NCBI GenBank assembly: GCA_907164885.2
Contig: OU015491.1
Span: 118,407,431 to 118,471,430, forward strand
Direction of reading: 5' to 3'
DNA length: 64,000 bases
From: Dolomedes plantarius
Taxonomy: Eukaryota; Arthropoda; Arachnida; Araneae; Dolomedidae
A program made the translations under genes and the position numbers. The notes beneath the pieces are model-generated. The model had not been told where the DNA came from, did no database searches, and worked only from the letters and a program-made list of their open reading frames with translations. Positions 1 through 14,216 of this stretch are shown here, piece by piece (the stretch's first letter is position 1; the number at the start of each line of letters is the position of its first letter).

Positions 1-666
1 TCATCGAGTCCACAATGTCCTTCTCGAAACATAATGGAAAACTTTACATGCTGCAAACCCCAATTTTTATATAAAATACACCGACGAAATGTTCTTTGCC
101 GTCTCCGTCACACTTGTCATCACGCTTTATGATATTTAATCTGTTCAGAACACAAACTTCATAGCATTCATCAAGTAGTTAACACATTTTGAATAGATCC
201 GTCCCAAAATACCCTATCAACAATACACTACATTTTCTTTTCTCTCATAATTATTTTAAATTCAAATCAATTCATTAAACCTATATGTATTTGCCAATGA
301 ACATAAAATTTTATATCTTGATACCTTCAAAGAAATTTTGAAAATACTTTTGCACAGAGACTCTAACTTTATACTTTCAAAATAATTTTCACGTAATTTT
401 CAAAAAAAACTTTATATTTCACTCTTTCAAAACAATTTTCAACACTTTGAAAAAAACGTTATATTCTCAAAATACCTTTTACTAAAGCGATTCCCTATCT
501 ACATTAATATATGCACTGCACAATTCTCTAAACATTTATCCATTATTTTAGCAAATATATTTATTTCATTCACCATAGTGTCCGAAAACCTAAATTTGTG
601 TGTGTCATTTTATTTTTCTTCTATCTAACCAATACGGCTCTTATCCCCCTCTAAAACCGCAAACAC
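1..666. other. AT-rich non-coding stretch
   Basis: No open reading frame, repeat or RNA gene is recognisable here. The base composition is strongly AT-rich with short T and A runs, like the rest of the non-coding DNA in the window. Confidence 0.5.
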
Positions 667-2201
667 TTACACCAGTCGAAAATGTACAAAAGCCTCCTTT
701 CCTTCACTTTGAGTAATCGAAACTAACCTTCCCTTTTTCTCTAGTGGGAGGAAGGGGGACACAAAGCACCTCGCTTCCTTCCAAGAAATGTTACGAACTT
801 CAACAAAAGGACATCCTCGCTTAGGGTAACAAACTGGACATTCTGAATTCGTGTTTTTCGTAAACAAAACCGTTTCATCTTTTTCAACATACCTCACGCT
901 AGAAATTTTCTTAACTCTATCGTCGTTTTGATTGGACCTTGGAGGGCTTTTTACAAAAAACTAATTTCTTAAATGTGGCATCTTCACCGTCCATTTAACT
1001 TTTCGTCTAATATTAGCGGTACACCCCCTCATTTTTAAATTTGTCGTTGTCACCACTAATCTTTTAACTTTCTTTCTTACAACGCTTGTTTTGCCTGTTT
1101 TTTGTCAATTTTAACTTTCTGTCGAATCTTTTCCTTTAATCTTTCCTCATTTCCCTCTCAATTTATGTACTGCCCTTCCTTAACTTTTTACTATTTTTCT
1201 GACTCATTTTTACATTCATTTCTCAATTATCATCAACTTCACCCTTATTCACATTCGTCTGCCTCTAACTTTTTTTGATTAACTCTTTCCGTTCGTCCTT
1301 TCTAACCTCGTTCACACTCTCTGTTGTGGTTTTATTTCTATCAGTCTTTAAATGATTACCAAACTCTTTGCCCATTTCTCCCTCAACTTCTAGAGATTCA
1401 GCACTCGTACCCGTTTTAATTATTTTCAATTCATTTACTCTTCTATCGCATTAAATTTGATTTTATTACTACCCTTCTCTTCATCTGATTTCCCCATATT
1501 TGTTTCTCGTTCATTGATAATTTGACATGTTTTCTCCATATCTTTCGGACTTTTCCTAATTAATTTTATCTCTCCTTTCCCATCGAAATTATTCTCATTG
1601 TTTTTCGTTACACAAACTCTACTCAATTCCAAATTATCCCGTGCTATCATTTTCTATTTTTTTATTGATGTCCACCTTAAATTTATCTACACTTTCACTG
1701 ACCGGATTCGTTTCTGAGTATTCAGCCTTACTATTTTCCACATCAATATTTAATTTCTTTTCCTCAAGTTTCACTTCTCTTTTTCCCTCGATTTTATTAT
1801 TTTATCCTTATTTTCCCTGATTATCTCTACGGGGTTTGAATTTTCATGCAGCAGCACATTTTCTTCATTCGCGACCCTCTCTACACCATGCGATTTTGCA
1901 CTATCCATATTTTTACCATAAAACTTCATAAATTTTTTAAAAACTAACGAAAACGTTTCCTCATACTCTTCTATTTCTTCGAAAATGTCCCAGACTGTGC
2001 TCGCTCACCCTGTTAAACGAGATCTAAAAAACAGAGATTTTTGCCTTCCGACCAACTCCACCAATTAGCATTTTCATTAAATTTTCTAACAAAATCCTGA
2101 AACGCACCTTTCTTTTCCCCACTAAACTTTTGTATCAATTGCTCTATTGTATTTATTTCAGTAATTATGCCCATTTTATCCAACTTTCTTATCAAAATCA
2201 C
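667..2201 (-). pseudogene. decayed retroelement gag-like remnant
   Basis: Read on the minus strand, the segment near 2201-2013 encodes a capsid-like stretch (IEQLIQKFSGEKKGAFQDF, then NANWWSWSEGKNL). After a frameshift it continues with WDIFEEIEEYEETF around 1990-1910. A long Lys/Glu/Asn-rich tail follows in shifting frames (about 1830-1435). A last short open frame at 897-667 contains Cys pairs (CPVCYPKRGC) and may be its C-terminal end. The layout, a gag-like N-terminus followed by a long charged tail, resembles the intact gag-only ORF at 17801-19837. No protease, RT or integrase was recognised next to it. It is a broken gag with several frameshifts; assignment to a family is not possible from sequence alone. 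Confidence 0.4.
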
Positions 2202-3840
2202 CTACTTCTACCTTTACAAACATTTAATAACTACTGACATAAACATTAATTTTTTTTAATTTTCAAAACACTGATTTCCCCCAAAATACATAATGCATAC
2301 ACAATTTCAATCAATATAAAATATATTTCAAATGTAAAATATACTTGCACAATACTATCTGACACAAATTTTATATATTTAAATGCAAACACGATACTTT
2401 CCAGAATTTATATCATGCACAAAACTACAAACTACTAATCATATAATCAAAACACTTGTACTTTAATCAATAATTTTCTCAAATTACCATTCAATTATCA
2501 TCTCTCTACCTATTCACTCGATTCACTGCTATTTTTCGAAATACCCTTCAAATATTTATCTACTGATTTCAAAAAGATCAAACACTTGTAACTATTTAAA
2601 ATTTTTCATATAACCTTCCTCAATTCAATTAATTATTTCAAAATACTGCTCATTACAAACTATCTACTAATTTCAATATAAGTCTTATGTCACAAACTAG
2701 TGCTAATCAATTCAAACAATTTCTAAAACTTCTTAAGTGAACTCAATTATTTCAAATTACACATAAACATACACTTCAAATCATATACCAATATCAATTT
2801 TTCTTATTTTATCGAAACCACTTCAATCAAATTTGTTTTCAAAAACATTCCTCAAATCAATTATCTATTTTTAAAAGTCTTATATACATATGGTCAGACA
2901 CTTCATATATATATATATATATATATACCAACATAAAATTTATAACTTCACAATATTCAATTCGACACTACGTGTGGCAAATACACGAATACATTAACAT
3001 ATACTCCAAGCTCTACACAAACATACGCACTGCTTCCTTCAACGAAAATAAAATTTTAAAGAGAAATTTTTTTTCAAAAAACGACTGGTTAAGGCACCAT
3101 ATGTCGTATTCCCCGTCCAAGATTTATTTTGTAGGGCGTGATTATTTGGGGTAGTACTTTTTTATGTTTTAGAAATAGGTAGTTGGGTGCGTTGTATTAG
3201 ATTTATTTGTTTGTAACCCAAAGCTCTGGACGTGATTAGCAATAACGAACAAAATTGAAAGGTAGCAAAAACCTAATCTAAAGAGGAAACTTCTCATTCA
3301 GTACACTGAAAATCAATAGTGACAATTCAAAACAGACCAATAGTTAAAATTAAACAAAACTTAATTTATTTAAAATATTTTACATTTATACATATTATTT
3401 TAACTATCCCTTTCATAGGCACAATTAGGCATATAAAAAAATTAGCTTATCATTATGTTTAATATTCAAATTCAAAAATTACTTGGCGAGAAAAATAAGG
3501 GAGCGTACGACAAATAACCAAAACTCCAAAATACATGTTCAAATCTATCTCTTATATATAATTTCTCCTACACTTCCCGTAATCAAACTTATTTTAAAAA
3601 AGGCGGGGGGGGGACTGAACTAAACAATAAATTGTGCCACTCACTCCGTTCCGTTGATATTTAGCAGATTGTTGACTCCGATGACCCTTCTAGCTGGGGT
3701 CCTTTGGATCCTTCCGTACATAGGCAAGGGGCACACACCTCTTGATTCTACGTCTCTGATAATTCTTGTGACTGCTACACCACTCGCTCCACTGTTATTT
3801 TATATGGAGAGGGATTTCTATTTTATCAGTAAATATGCGT
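2202..3840. other. AT-rich non-coding DNA with a short (TA)n tract
   Basis: This stretch contains a (TA)n tract at about 2905-2927 and a G-run at 3605-3613. If the gag-like remnant at 667-2201 is real, this would be its upstream leader and possibly part of an LTR. I could not find a matching second LTR or a primer binding site. Short open frames here have no recognisable homology. Confidence 0.35.
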
Positions 3841-4047
3841 GGGGAACTCCAAGCCCGACCCAACGCAGTAATAACTCAAGGGGAACCGCAGCTCTACCCT
3901 ATACGCTAAATCTCAGGAAAAAAATGGGGCACCAAAGATCTACCCTACACGACACCAAAATTAGAAGTCTGAGTGGCAAAACGGGGAACCGTAACTTAAC
4001 CGGCAATCGAAGTCTAAACGGGGAACCGTAGCTCAACCCGACAAGTG
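3841..4047 (+). repeat. five degenerate 28-bp repeats
   Basis: A block of about 28 bp resembling GGGGAACCGTAGCTCAACCC recurs at 3841, 3880, 3926, 3983 and 4020. The spacers vary from about 9 to 29 bp and several share an AAGTCT-like motif. The repeats are direct and imperfect. They lie in a GC-richer island than the flanks, suggesting part of an old LTR or mobile element. Confidence 0.6.
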
Positions 4048-4250
4048 AGAGAGATCTGAGAGCCTTCTTTTTTTAGGAAACACCCGAATTTATACTTTTC
4101 AAATTATTTTCTTCTTTCTTGGCTCCTCCTTCCCATAACTTCTCGTCCATTCCCGATTCTGCAACAATCTCATTCACTTGCTAAATTCAAACTTTATTTA
4201 ATTGGCCGCCCCTGCTCTTCAGCATACGCCCCCACGGGTGAGCTCTTAAA

Positions 4251-4440
4251 CCTCCCAAGTTGCTTATGGTTTCTTTTTTTCACCGCCTGCTGTAAATCGT
4301 TGCACAATGCTCATTGTAGTTTAGTGTCCGCTCTGGCGACAGCCTCGCCTATCTTGTCTGGCGATCAAACCTCCCAAGTTCACCGCCGATTGTAAGATCT
4401 ATACATTTGGCACATCAAACACAAGACCGCTCTGCTCTGC
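4251..4440 (+). repeat. imperfect tandem duplication (~118 bp period)
   Basis: AAACCTCCCAAGTT occurs near 4249 and again near 4367. Each copy is followed by a CACCGCC-N-TTGTAA/TGTAA block and then by a TCCGCTCTGG / ACCGCTCTGC block. This indicates two diverged copies of a unit of roughly 118 bp. It may be part of the same old element as the repeats at 3841-4047. Confidence 0.5.
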
Positions 4441-5142
4441 AATTGTCGTCCCGCTCAGCCGGCAATTCCAATTTTATCAAATAAATGTAATGATGACAGC
4501 CTTCGATCGTCTTAACCTTTTCATATTTTTATGACATTTTTACATGTTCGAAGGCGCATCATTACAGTATTATTTTTGGATAGTGAAATAAATGTTATAG
4601 TTCTATTGAGTGATATTTAATCTGCCATTTAGACAACAAATTTTAATTCTGATTCACAGATTTCTTTTCTTTGAAAAAAAAATAACGAACAGCTAATCTC
4701 ATTTTTTTTAATTCTTAAATATAAATACTGTAATTATACAATTATTGCATTTTAAAAGTATATCAAAAAGTTTAGAAATCTTTGTTTAAACAATTTAAAT
4801 ATTTACATAATTTAAGAGATTTTTTCTAAAAGAATTTCTCAGAAATATTCTGTATTAATTTTTAAAAATTTTGAATACTTCAGCCTAAGATGCATTTGAT
4901 ATTTAATAAATTATTTTTAAAATAATGTATCATAATTTTATCAAATCAAAACAAATCAGCTATTAATGGCATCAATCAACAGAAGTTTGAAACTATACTT
5001 TACGATATTTTCAAATTTCTATATTCTATATTTTCTATTAACATATCACTAAATCCAGCACTTCCATTTTCAATTTCCTTTGTTATATGACTTAAAATAT
5101 TCTGGACATTTCTTGGACATGCATGTGTATTTATTCCCCACC
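4441..5142. other. AT-rich non-coding DNA
   Basis: No gene, structured RNA or recognisable mobile element was seen. It is dominated by poly(A)/poly(T)-like text. Confidence 0.45.

Positions 5143-6335
<1,193 letters not shown>

Positions 6336-6405
<70 letters not shown>
6336..6405. repeat. (TA)n microsatellite, ~70 bp
   Basis: Pure TA tract immediately left of the TGTAACGAGG sequence that begins a possible LTR. Confidence 0.95.
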
Positions 6406-6409
<4 letters not shown>

Positions 6410-7412
6410 ACGAGGAATTCGATCCAGAAATAATTAATTTGGTTGGCTCATAACGCACGTTAAATTAATGTAAAATCTCTAATTCTAAATAGTTGTTCCT
6501 TAAAATAAAATAGTGCAATTTCTATACCGTTCCCTCGACGTGTGTGTTCTTGAGAATTTAGCCGTTGCTCATTTCTCTGAAACCGTAAAAGCTTCAACCG
6601 TAATTTGCTTAGCCAGGTGTTAGTCTCAGTATTCCCTCGTTAAGTTTCACTAAAATGCACTTTTTATGGCTGGTAATTGCAGGGTGTGTCATGTGAACAT
6701 CCAACTAACTTTTGTCCACGCATGCCGTGTTAAGTTTGCTCACTAAATTGGACCATAAAATCAGTTTTAAGTTAGAGATAAATGTGTGTCCTCTCCTATC
6801 CCTTTGTCCGAAAGAGTTTTTCCCACGAATGAACTTGGCGTCAGCTTGGCGTGAAAGCACTCTCCGAGAAGTTCTTTCTCCCTTGGTTCAACCAATCAGG
6901 CAGAGGCGCATTTTTAGCAATATCGGGGCTAAACCATCCACGGGCCTCCATTTAGCTGCGCAATAAGTTTTTTCTCCTCTTGGCGAGGTTTCGGCAGGGC
7001 CGGGTTTCGTTTGTTGGCCATTAAGCGCTCGCGTTGTTGTTATGGTAATATTGCATACGCCGTGCACGTGTGTCCGTTAGAGTTTGTAATTGGTGCTTTT
7101 CTCGCTATTGTAACCCTCGTTTTCCGCGTTTTTGCAGGCCTGTCCAGTGATGATAAGAAATAGTAGAGAGCCATTTTTTTTGAGAGAGAGAGTTGTCTCT
7201 TTTATATTTACGTTTAAGCACCCCATCAGTTTTGGCTCTGCCAATTCTGCATCGGGGGGGGGGGGCTATATTTTTTATAAGTTAATGATGCCATGTTAGA
7301 TATAATGTTAAGTCTTTATACCAATGCGGTCATTTTTGTATTTCGCTGCAGTTCTGTAAATATGTTTTCATATTATTCAAGACTGGCTCCATGTTTACTG
7401 ATACCGAATAAA
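6406..7412 (+). mobile_element. putative solo LTR or LTR-like promoter region
   Basis: A GC-richer block starts with TGTAACGAGGAATTC directly after the (TA)n tract. It carries a CCAAT motif (AACCAATCAGG near 6889) and ends near an AATAAA signal at about 7407. Its size (about 1 kb), the TG start and the lack of long reading frames fit a solo LTR. I could not define the right terminus or a target duplication. A host promoter or CpG-island-like region is the alternative. Confidence 0.3.
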
Positions 7413-8039
7413 TTACTTGTTATTTAGAAAAAGAGACCTTGGCAGATTATTTTACTTTCCAGCTGCTTTCAGTTTTATTTAAGATGATGACGGTGATGTT
7501 CCTAGGGTTATTGTGATAAACGCATTCCACTATCTTCATGCATCGATTTGGCCGTAAGTGAGTGTTGTATTTCAACCGATGTACAGAGGGATCACCTTCC
7601 AGCACTTTAGATTTTTTTTTACTGAAAGACGATTATCATTTCTTCTGTTCCGATCCTGAATACGTTGTGCCGAACACCACTTTCCAGCCTTCCGAACTGT
7701 CGGTCTGCTCTTTCCGTGGGCCTCTCTATAGAGCCATGTGCCGTTCATCGCCTCCATTATTCTATTATATAGACGGATCCCGCTTCAACACCGTTTCTTC
7801 AAAATAGACTGATCCATGTTCTTCATTAAGACTTTCAGCACCCACTAAGACTGTTTCTGTCCTAAATTTCCCCATCACTGGTACTCTTCTGGTTCAACAT
7901 AGCACTGAGACTTTACAAATTTTAATTTACTGAAAGCAACCTCCAACATCTTATTACTACAGAAAGTGTCATAAGAACTATTACTACAAAAAGAGACTCA
8001 TACATTCCCCACGATATCACAGCCTTCCCCCTTTACAAA
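7413..8039. other. non-coding DNA, no recognisable gene
   Basis: An open frame of about 80 codons at 7562-7807 shows no motif I recognise and is probably chance. No repeats were noted. Confidence 0.4.
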
Positions 8040-8119
<80 letters not shown>

Positions 8120-8138
8120 TATATATACATGTATATGT

Positions 8139-8201
<63 letters not shown>
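8040..8201. repeat. compound (TA)n-(CA)n-(TA)n microsatellite
   Basis: TA tract at 8040-8116, (AC)n at about 8139-8159, then a second TA tract to 8201. The MITE that follows starts directly at the TA end. Confidence 0.95.
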
Positions 8202-8204
<3 letters not shown>

Positions 8205-8785
8205 GGTGTCCATAATTAAAGTCCCACTTTCAAAAGGCTGCAAAAAAAAACCACTGGTCAGAATGACTTCAAATTTGAACTGAATACACTGGAAGAATGG
8301 GGAAACGATTAGGCATAATAAAAAAAGTTCCAAATTGTATGAATAGATGGCGCTGTAACATTTTGGAACTTTTTTTATTATGTCAAATCGTTTCCCTCAT
8401 CTTCCAGTATATTCAGTTCAAATTTGAAGTCATTCTGACCAGTGGTTCTTTTTTTGCAGCCTTTTGAACGTGAGACTGTCCATAATTATGACCTGGGGTG
8501 TCCGTAATTAAAGTCCCACATTCAAAAGGCTGTAAAAGAAGAACCACTGGTCAGAATGACTTCAAATTTGAACTGAATATGCTGGAAAAAGGGGGAAACT
8601 ATTTGGCATAAAAAAATTTTCCAAAATTTTACAGCGCCATCTATTGATTCATTTTGGAACTTTTTTATTATGCCAAATCGTTTCCTTTTTCTTCCAGTAT
8701 ATTCAGTTTATATTTGAAGTCATTCTGACCAGTGGTTCTTTTTTTGCAGCCTTTTGAAAGTGGGACTTTAATTAAGGACACCCTG
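8202..8785. mobile_element. double fold-back MITE (mariner-type ends)
   Basis: The element begins CAGGGTGTCC and ends GGACACCCTG, with TA on both sides, as expected for Tc1/mariner-type integration. It has two halves, about 8202-8495 and 8493-8785. Each is itself a long inverted repeat: the arms share AAAGTCCCAC, CAAAAGGCTG, ACCACTGGTCAGAATGACTT and CAAATTTGAACTGAAT with their reverse complements. The single-copy loop (ATAGATGGCGCTGTAA in the first half, near 8344) appears as its reverse complement in the second half (TTACAGCGCCATCTAT near 8629). The two halves are therefore in opposite loop orientation. No coding capacity is present. It is a non-autonomous element presumably moved by a mariner-like transposase. 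Confidence 0.85.
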
Positions 8786-8817
8786 TATATACATATATAT
8801 AAACATATATATATATA

Positions 8818-8907
<90 letters not shown>
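8786..8907. repeat. (TA)n/(CATA)n microsatellite
   Basis: TA tract with an internal block of CATA tetranucleotides at about 8819-8846. It abuts the right end of the fold-back MITE. Confidence 0.95.
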
Positions 8908-10190
<1,283 letters not shown>

Positions 10191-10448
10191 TGTATGTATT
10201 TCACAGGGTTACATATCAGGATTTCTTTTAGAAGACTCTTTCAAAAATTCTTATGATTAGGCTTTCGGTAAAGGTGTAATACATATTAATTGTTCTTTAA
10301 AACATTACTATACCGAAAAATTGGTTTTTCATCGGAAATGATTCGAAAAACGTATTAAGCTCCAATGGCATTGTTTTTTACGAACTAATTAATGTGTAAG
10401 GTACAAAGTGTGCGTGTGTCTCTCTCTTTCTTTCTCTCTCTCTCTCGC

Positions 10449-10479
<31 letters not shown>

Positions 10480-10480
10480 A

Positions 10481-11917
10481 CACTGCTGGCCACTGTAAAT
10501 GCAACACCCTGAAGGAAACATGCAAATAACATGAAATTTACAACATGCATTAGCGGAGGTGAGATATGCAAATGATTAGAATTTCAGCGCAGACGCACAT
10601 CACGCGCTCCTGTGGCGCCACTTCAAAGCGCTATTTAAGGCTTGGAGATTTCGATGATTTCAAGTTGGGCAATTGTGTTTTTCTTGTGGTTTTTTCAAAA
10701 AAACGATCAATTTTGCCTCGACGAAAACAGCGATCATCTTTTGATCAAGTATCCGAGTTCGACAGAGGAAGGATAGTGGCTTACCGAGATTGTGGATTAT
10801 CTTTCAGGGAAATCGGTAGTTGGACGAAACCAAACAACAGCAATACGGATATGTGATCGTTAGATGCAGGAGGGTACGACGGACCGGCGTGTTCCATCGC
10901 ATCCACCTCAGCGCACCACTTCAAGTGATGACAGGCAAATTGTGCGCATGGCAGTGACGGATCGCTCAGTCACATCACGAACCATAGCACAGCACATGCA
11001 GTCTGTAACGCATCATCCAGTGTCTGCGCGTACCATTCGACGCCGTTTACAGCAGAGTGGTCTGTCCGCAAGACGTCCATTGATTTGTCTACCCTTGACG
11101 CAGAACCACAGACGTCTCCGCCGCCAATGGTGCGATGACAGAAGGATGTGGACGGCAGAATGGAATGAAAATGTCTTTACTGACGAGTCACGCTTCTGTC
11201 TGCAACACCACGATGGTCGCATTCGAGTCTGGAGACACCGTGAAGAGATGATGCTGAACAGCTGCGTTATGCACCGCCACACTGGTCCTGCACCGGGTAT
11301 TATGGTATGGGGCGGTATTGGATATTACTCTCGCACACCTCTAGTACGCATTGCCGGTACTTTAAACAGCCAGCGCTACATCTCCGAGGTGTTGGAGCCA
11401 GTTGTCCTTCCTTACCTTCAGGGCTTTCCATATTTCAACAGGATATTTCAACAGCCAGATTTCACAGCCATATTTCAACAGGATAATGCGCGACCACACG
11501 TGGCACGCATTGTCCAACGGTTCTTCGTCAATCGCCAGATTGAATTGCTTCCCTGGCCACCTCGCTCTTCGGATCTTTCGCCGATAGAAAACATGTGGTC
11601 CATGGTTGCTCTACGATTGACCCAGATTCCATCCCTAGCTGCCACAGCAGATCAACTTTGGCATCGTGTGGAAGCTGCTTGGTCTGCTGTACCCCAAGAA
11701 CTCATCCAAAGTCTCTTTGAATCAATGCTGAGGCGTGTGGCAGCGGTGATTTCCAACAATGGCGGTTACTCTGGCTACTGATTTTGGCAGGAACCACACT
11801 TCACAGAAGTCTATAAATTTAATCACTTGATACTTGGTCAATATGTTAGCTACAAAATAAATTTTGTTGTGATATCTCTTGTCTTTCTTGGTGTTGCAAT
11901 TTGGGTGGCCAGCAGTG
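10481..11917 (+). mobile_element. Tc1-type DNA transposon, 1437 bp
   Basis: The termini are inverted repeats. The left end reads CACTGCTGGCCACTGTAAAT. The right end is its imperfect reverse complement, finishing GGCCAGCAGTG at 11917. TA dinucleotides flank both ends (10479-10480 and 11918-11919), the hallmark Tc1/mariner target duplication. The inner part of the repeat (TGCAACACC) also matches. The single gene inside is a DD34E transposase, now broken. The element inserted at the end of a (TA)n tract. Confidence 0.93.
10713..11781 (+). pseudogene. Tc1-type transposase (DD34E), broken
   Basis: A cut-and-paste transposase of the IS630/Tc1/mariner superfamily, about 350 residues long. The N-terminal helix-turn-helix part is seen in the frame through 10713-10815 (LPRRKQRSSFDQVSEFDRGR). 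The remainder (10864-11781) includes a second helix-turn-helix (SARTIRRRLQQSGLSARRP) and the catalytic triad: D in FTDESRF, D in FQQDNARPH and E in SPIENMW. Exactly 34 residues separate the last two. Breaks: the expected start codon before PRRKQ reads TTG, a one-base frameshift lies near 10815, and a TAG at 10861-10863 stands where Trp is expected. Just before the second Asp there is extra sequence carrying an 18-bp repeat (11428-11445 and 11468-11485). The gene is inactive, but the C-terminal 305 codons remain open. Confidence 0.9.
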
Positions 11918-13920
11918 TATATTGGATTATCCAATAGCTAGAATCCCTCCAAAGATATATTACGAGTAATATGGAGTTTATTTGGGTGGTTTATAAACAG
12001 ATAGCCATGATACTTTCATTTTCAAATTGTAACAAGCCAAAATCCAGAATTTTTTAATGTCATATGATGCAATTCGAAAGCATTTCAATGTTGCGCATTT
12101 TTTAAGAATCACAAAAGAAAATTTATGGATACGGAAAGAATTTATCTTAGATTTCAAAAGGAATATATTTATTAAATTATGCCATAGACTAATTAAGAGC
12201 TAATAGAATCGTCATGGTACTGAAACAGATTTAATTTCCTTTCATGTTTTGCTTATTTTTTCAGTTCTAATATTCATCACACCAAAGAGCCCAGTTACGT
12301 AAACGATACTATGTCGGGTGAAATCTTTGAGTGAATGTTTTAAAAATTGTAGTATAACTTTAGCTCGTTATCACCTTATGTATTTACATTCAAAATCTTT
12401 TCCATTTCCTATCGTTAATTTTTTAAATCCTCAGTTCTACTTTGAGTCAGTAATTTAAAATGAAAGCTAAAGCTTTGTATATGGAATGCTTTTTATACTT
12501 CAAAACTTTGAAAGGAAGTCTCACGTTTGAAGTCGATTCTTACATTTCAATTCATAGTCTCTCATTAACTTGAAATGTCGAAATATTCAACTTCTTTTTA
12601 ATGAGATAGAATTATGAAATCGCCTTTTTCAGACTTTAGAATTACCTCAGCGTAATATTCATTATCTAAATATTGCACTTATAATCAAATGATTAATTAG
12701 TTTATTTCCATCATTAATGTCTGGTACAGAAACATGAAAAACGTATTCTGTAGAATTCTACATATATATATATATATTTTTTTGTTTAGTTTGAGGATCA
12801 CGTAAACTTATTAAATCACAAATGTGGAGCCTTAAGTATATAAAGAGAAGAGAAACTACAACAAAACAACGTTAATATTTGAACTTGTTATTTCAATCCC
12901 GAAATAATTGAGTTATGTGTTTCTGGTTTTATGGAGTCACTTTGTTCATTAGTTCTGGAGTATATTCGTCCCAATAAATTATGCTATATTGTCGGAAAAT
13001 CAAAAAAGGGAAAGATGAGAAACTATAAAAACTGTTCTCTTTGTTAACCATCTTATATTAGCATTCCATAAAGTTTGTTTAGGTAAATTTTAGGAGAAAT
13101 ACTATTGTACTAGATGCAAATTTACAGCCAAGTAAGAGAATGCATAGAATATTCAGAATTGTAATCGGGAATGCTATTCTCAAATGTTCATAAATAAATG
13201 CAATACATGCATGGCTGTAGATTATCATAACGGGAGATTTAAGCAGTAAAATGTGTTATAAAAGAAGATTTACGATGTAAAATTATGTACATAAAAATAA
13301 TTTTATAGATATTCAACTTTATTATGATCCTGACAAAGTGGGCAAAAATAAGTAACATAGTTTTAGAATTTGCTGTCTGTATATATTTTCTTTATTAAGG
13401 CTACATAATGTAGCCAAATTATTTGACATTCTCTTCAATAAGATGTGGTAGAAATTAAAGTTTGGTTACAAAACTCAGTGATACGTTTCATGTCCCGAGA
13501 TTTTTCTGTCAATCCAGCTTCTGACATTTCAGGACTGCCCTTATTGTATACAAGAAATCAAATAACTCTCCGATAATTTAAAAAAAATTACAGTTTAACT
13601 ATTGTCTTTAAATATCACATTCCCACAAATATGACTTGTCAACTGAGCGCATACCAAATGCAAATACTGCATTTGCAAAAGACTTAGAAACTACTATCAT
13701 CCGCTTTCTTCAATCTATATATACGTATAAAACGCGTAGGTATGAGGCACAGAAATCGACGATATTTCTACACTCCGAATGGCAACGGCTGCAACTACCG
13801 GATGCATACATTAGAGGTCATCCGCAATTTGCAACCACGTGTGTAATGGCTCGAGGTTAACACGTAATTTGGTACAATTTAATTGCTGTATATTACTTGT
13901 GAATAATTTTAATTTATTCA
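11918..13920. other. AT-rich non-coding DNA
   Basis: No recognisable gene. An open frame at 13636-13860 (74 codons) has no familiar motif and is probably chance. Confidence 0.4.
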
Positions 13921-14216
13921 TTTGATATCTTTAATTGGAGATATCTGAATTGCGAACAAAAGTACATACAGAGAGTGATGTAATCTACACTATATTTGAA
14001 CACTTGCTGAAATTTTACTCCATTTTATAAGTGAAAAAATTTTCCAACAATTTATTATTTGATATGATTAAGTGGAACTATCTGAATTGTGAACAAAAGT
14101 ACATACAGAGTGTGATGCAATCCACACTATTATTTAGTACTTGCTGAATTTTTAATTCATTTTTTAATTCATTTTTTAAGTGAAAATTTTCAACAACAAT
14201 TTCTTATTTGATGTAA
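13921..14216 (+). repeat. tandem duplication, ~137 and ~159 bp units
   Basis: Two units start with TTTGATAT at 13921 and 14058. They share GAACAAAAGTACATACAGAG, TGATG(T/C)AATC(T/C)ACACTAT and ACTTGCTGAA. A third partial start (TTTGATGTAATGAT) follows at 14217. The second unit carries an extra internal copy of TTTTTAATTCAT. It is a local tandem duplication without coding potential. Confidence 0.8.

Noticed and set aside
3654..4031. 125-codon plus-strand ORF
   Set aside because: It runs through degenerate DNA repeats; no recognisable domain and the repetitive text explains the lack of stops.
3841..4047. Repeat block as a CRISPR array
   Set aside because: Repeats are degenerate, spacers are very short and unequal, there are no cas genes and the DNA is eukaryotic.
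13636..13860. 74-codon plus-strand ORF
   Set aside because: No motif, no splice or transposon context; length is compatible with chance.
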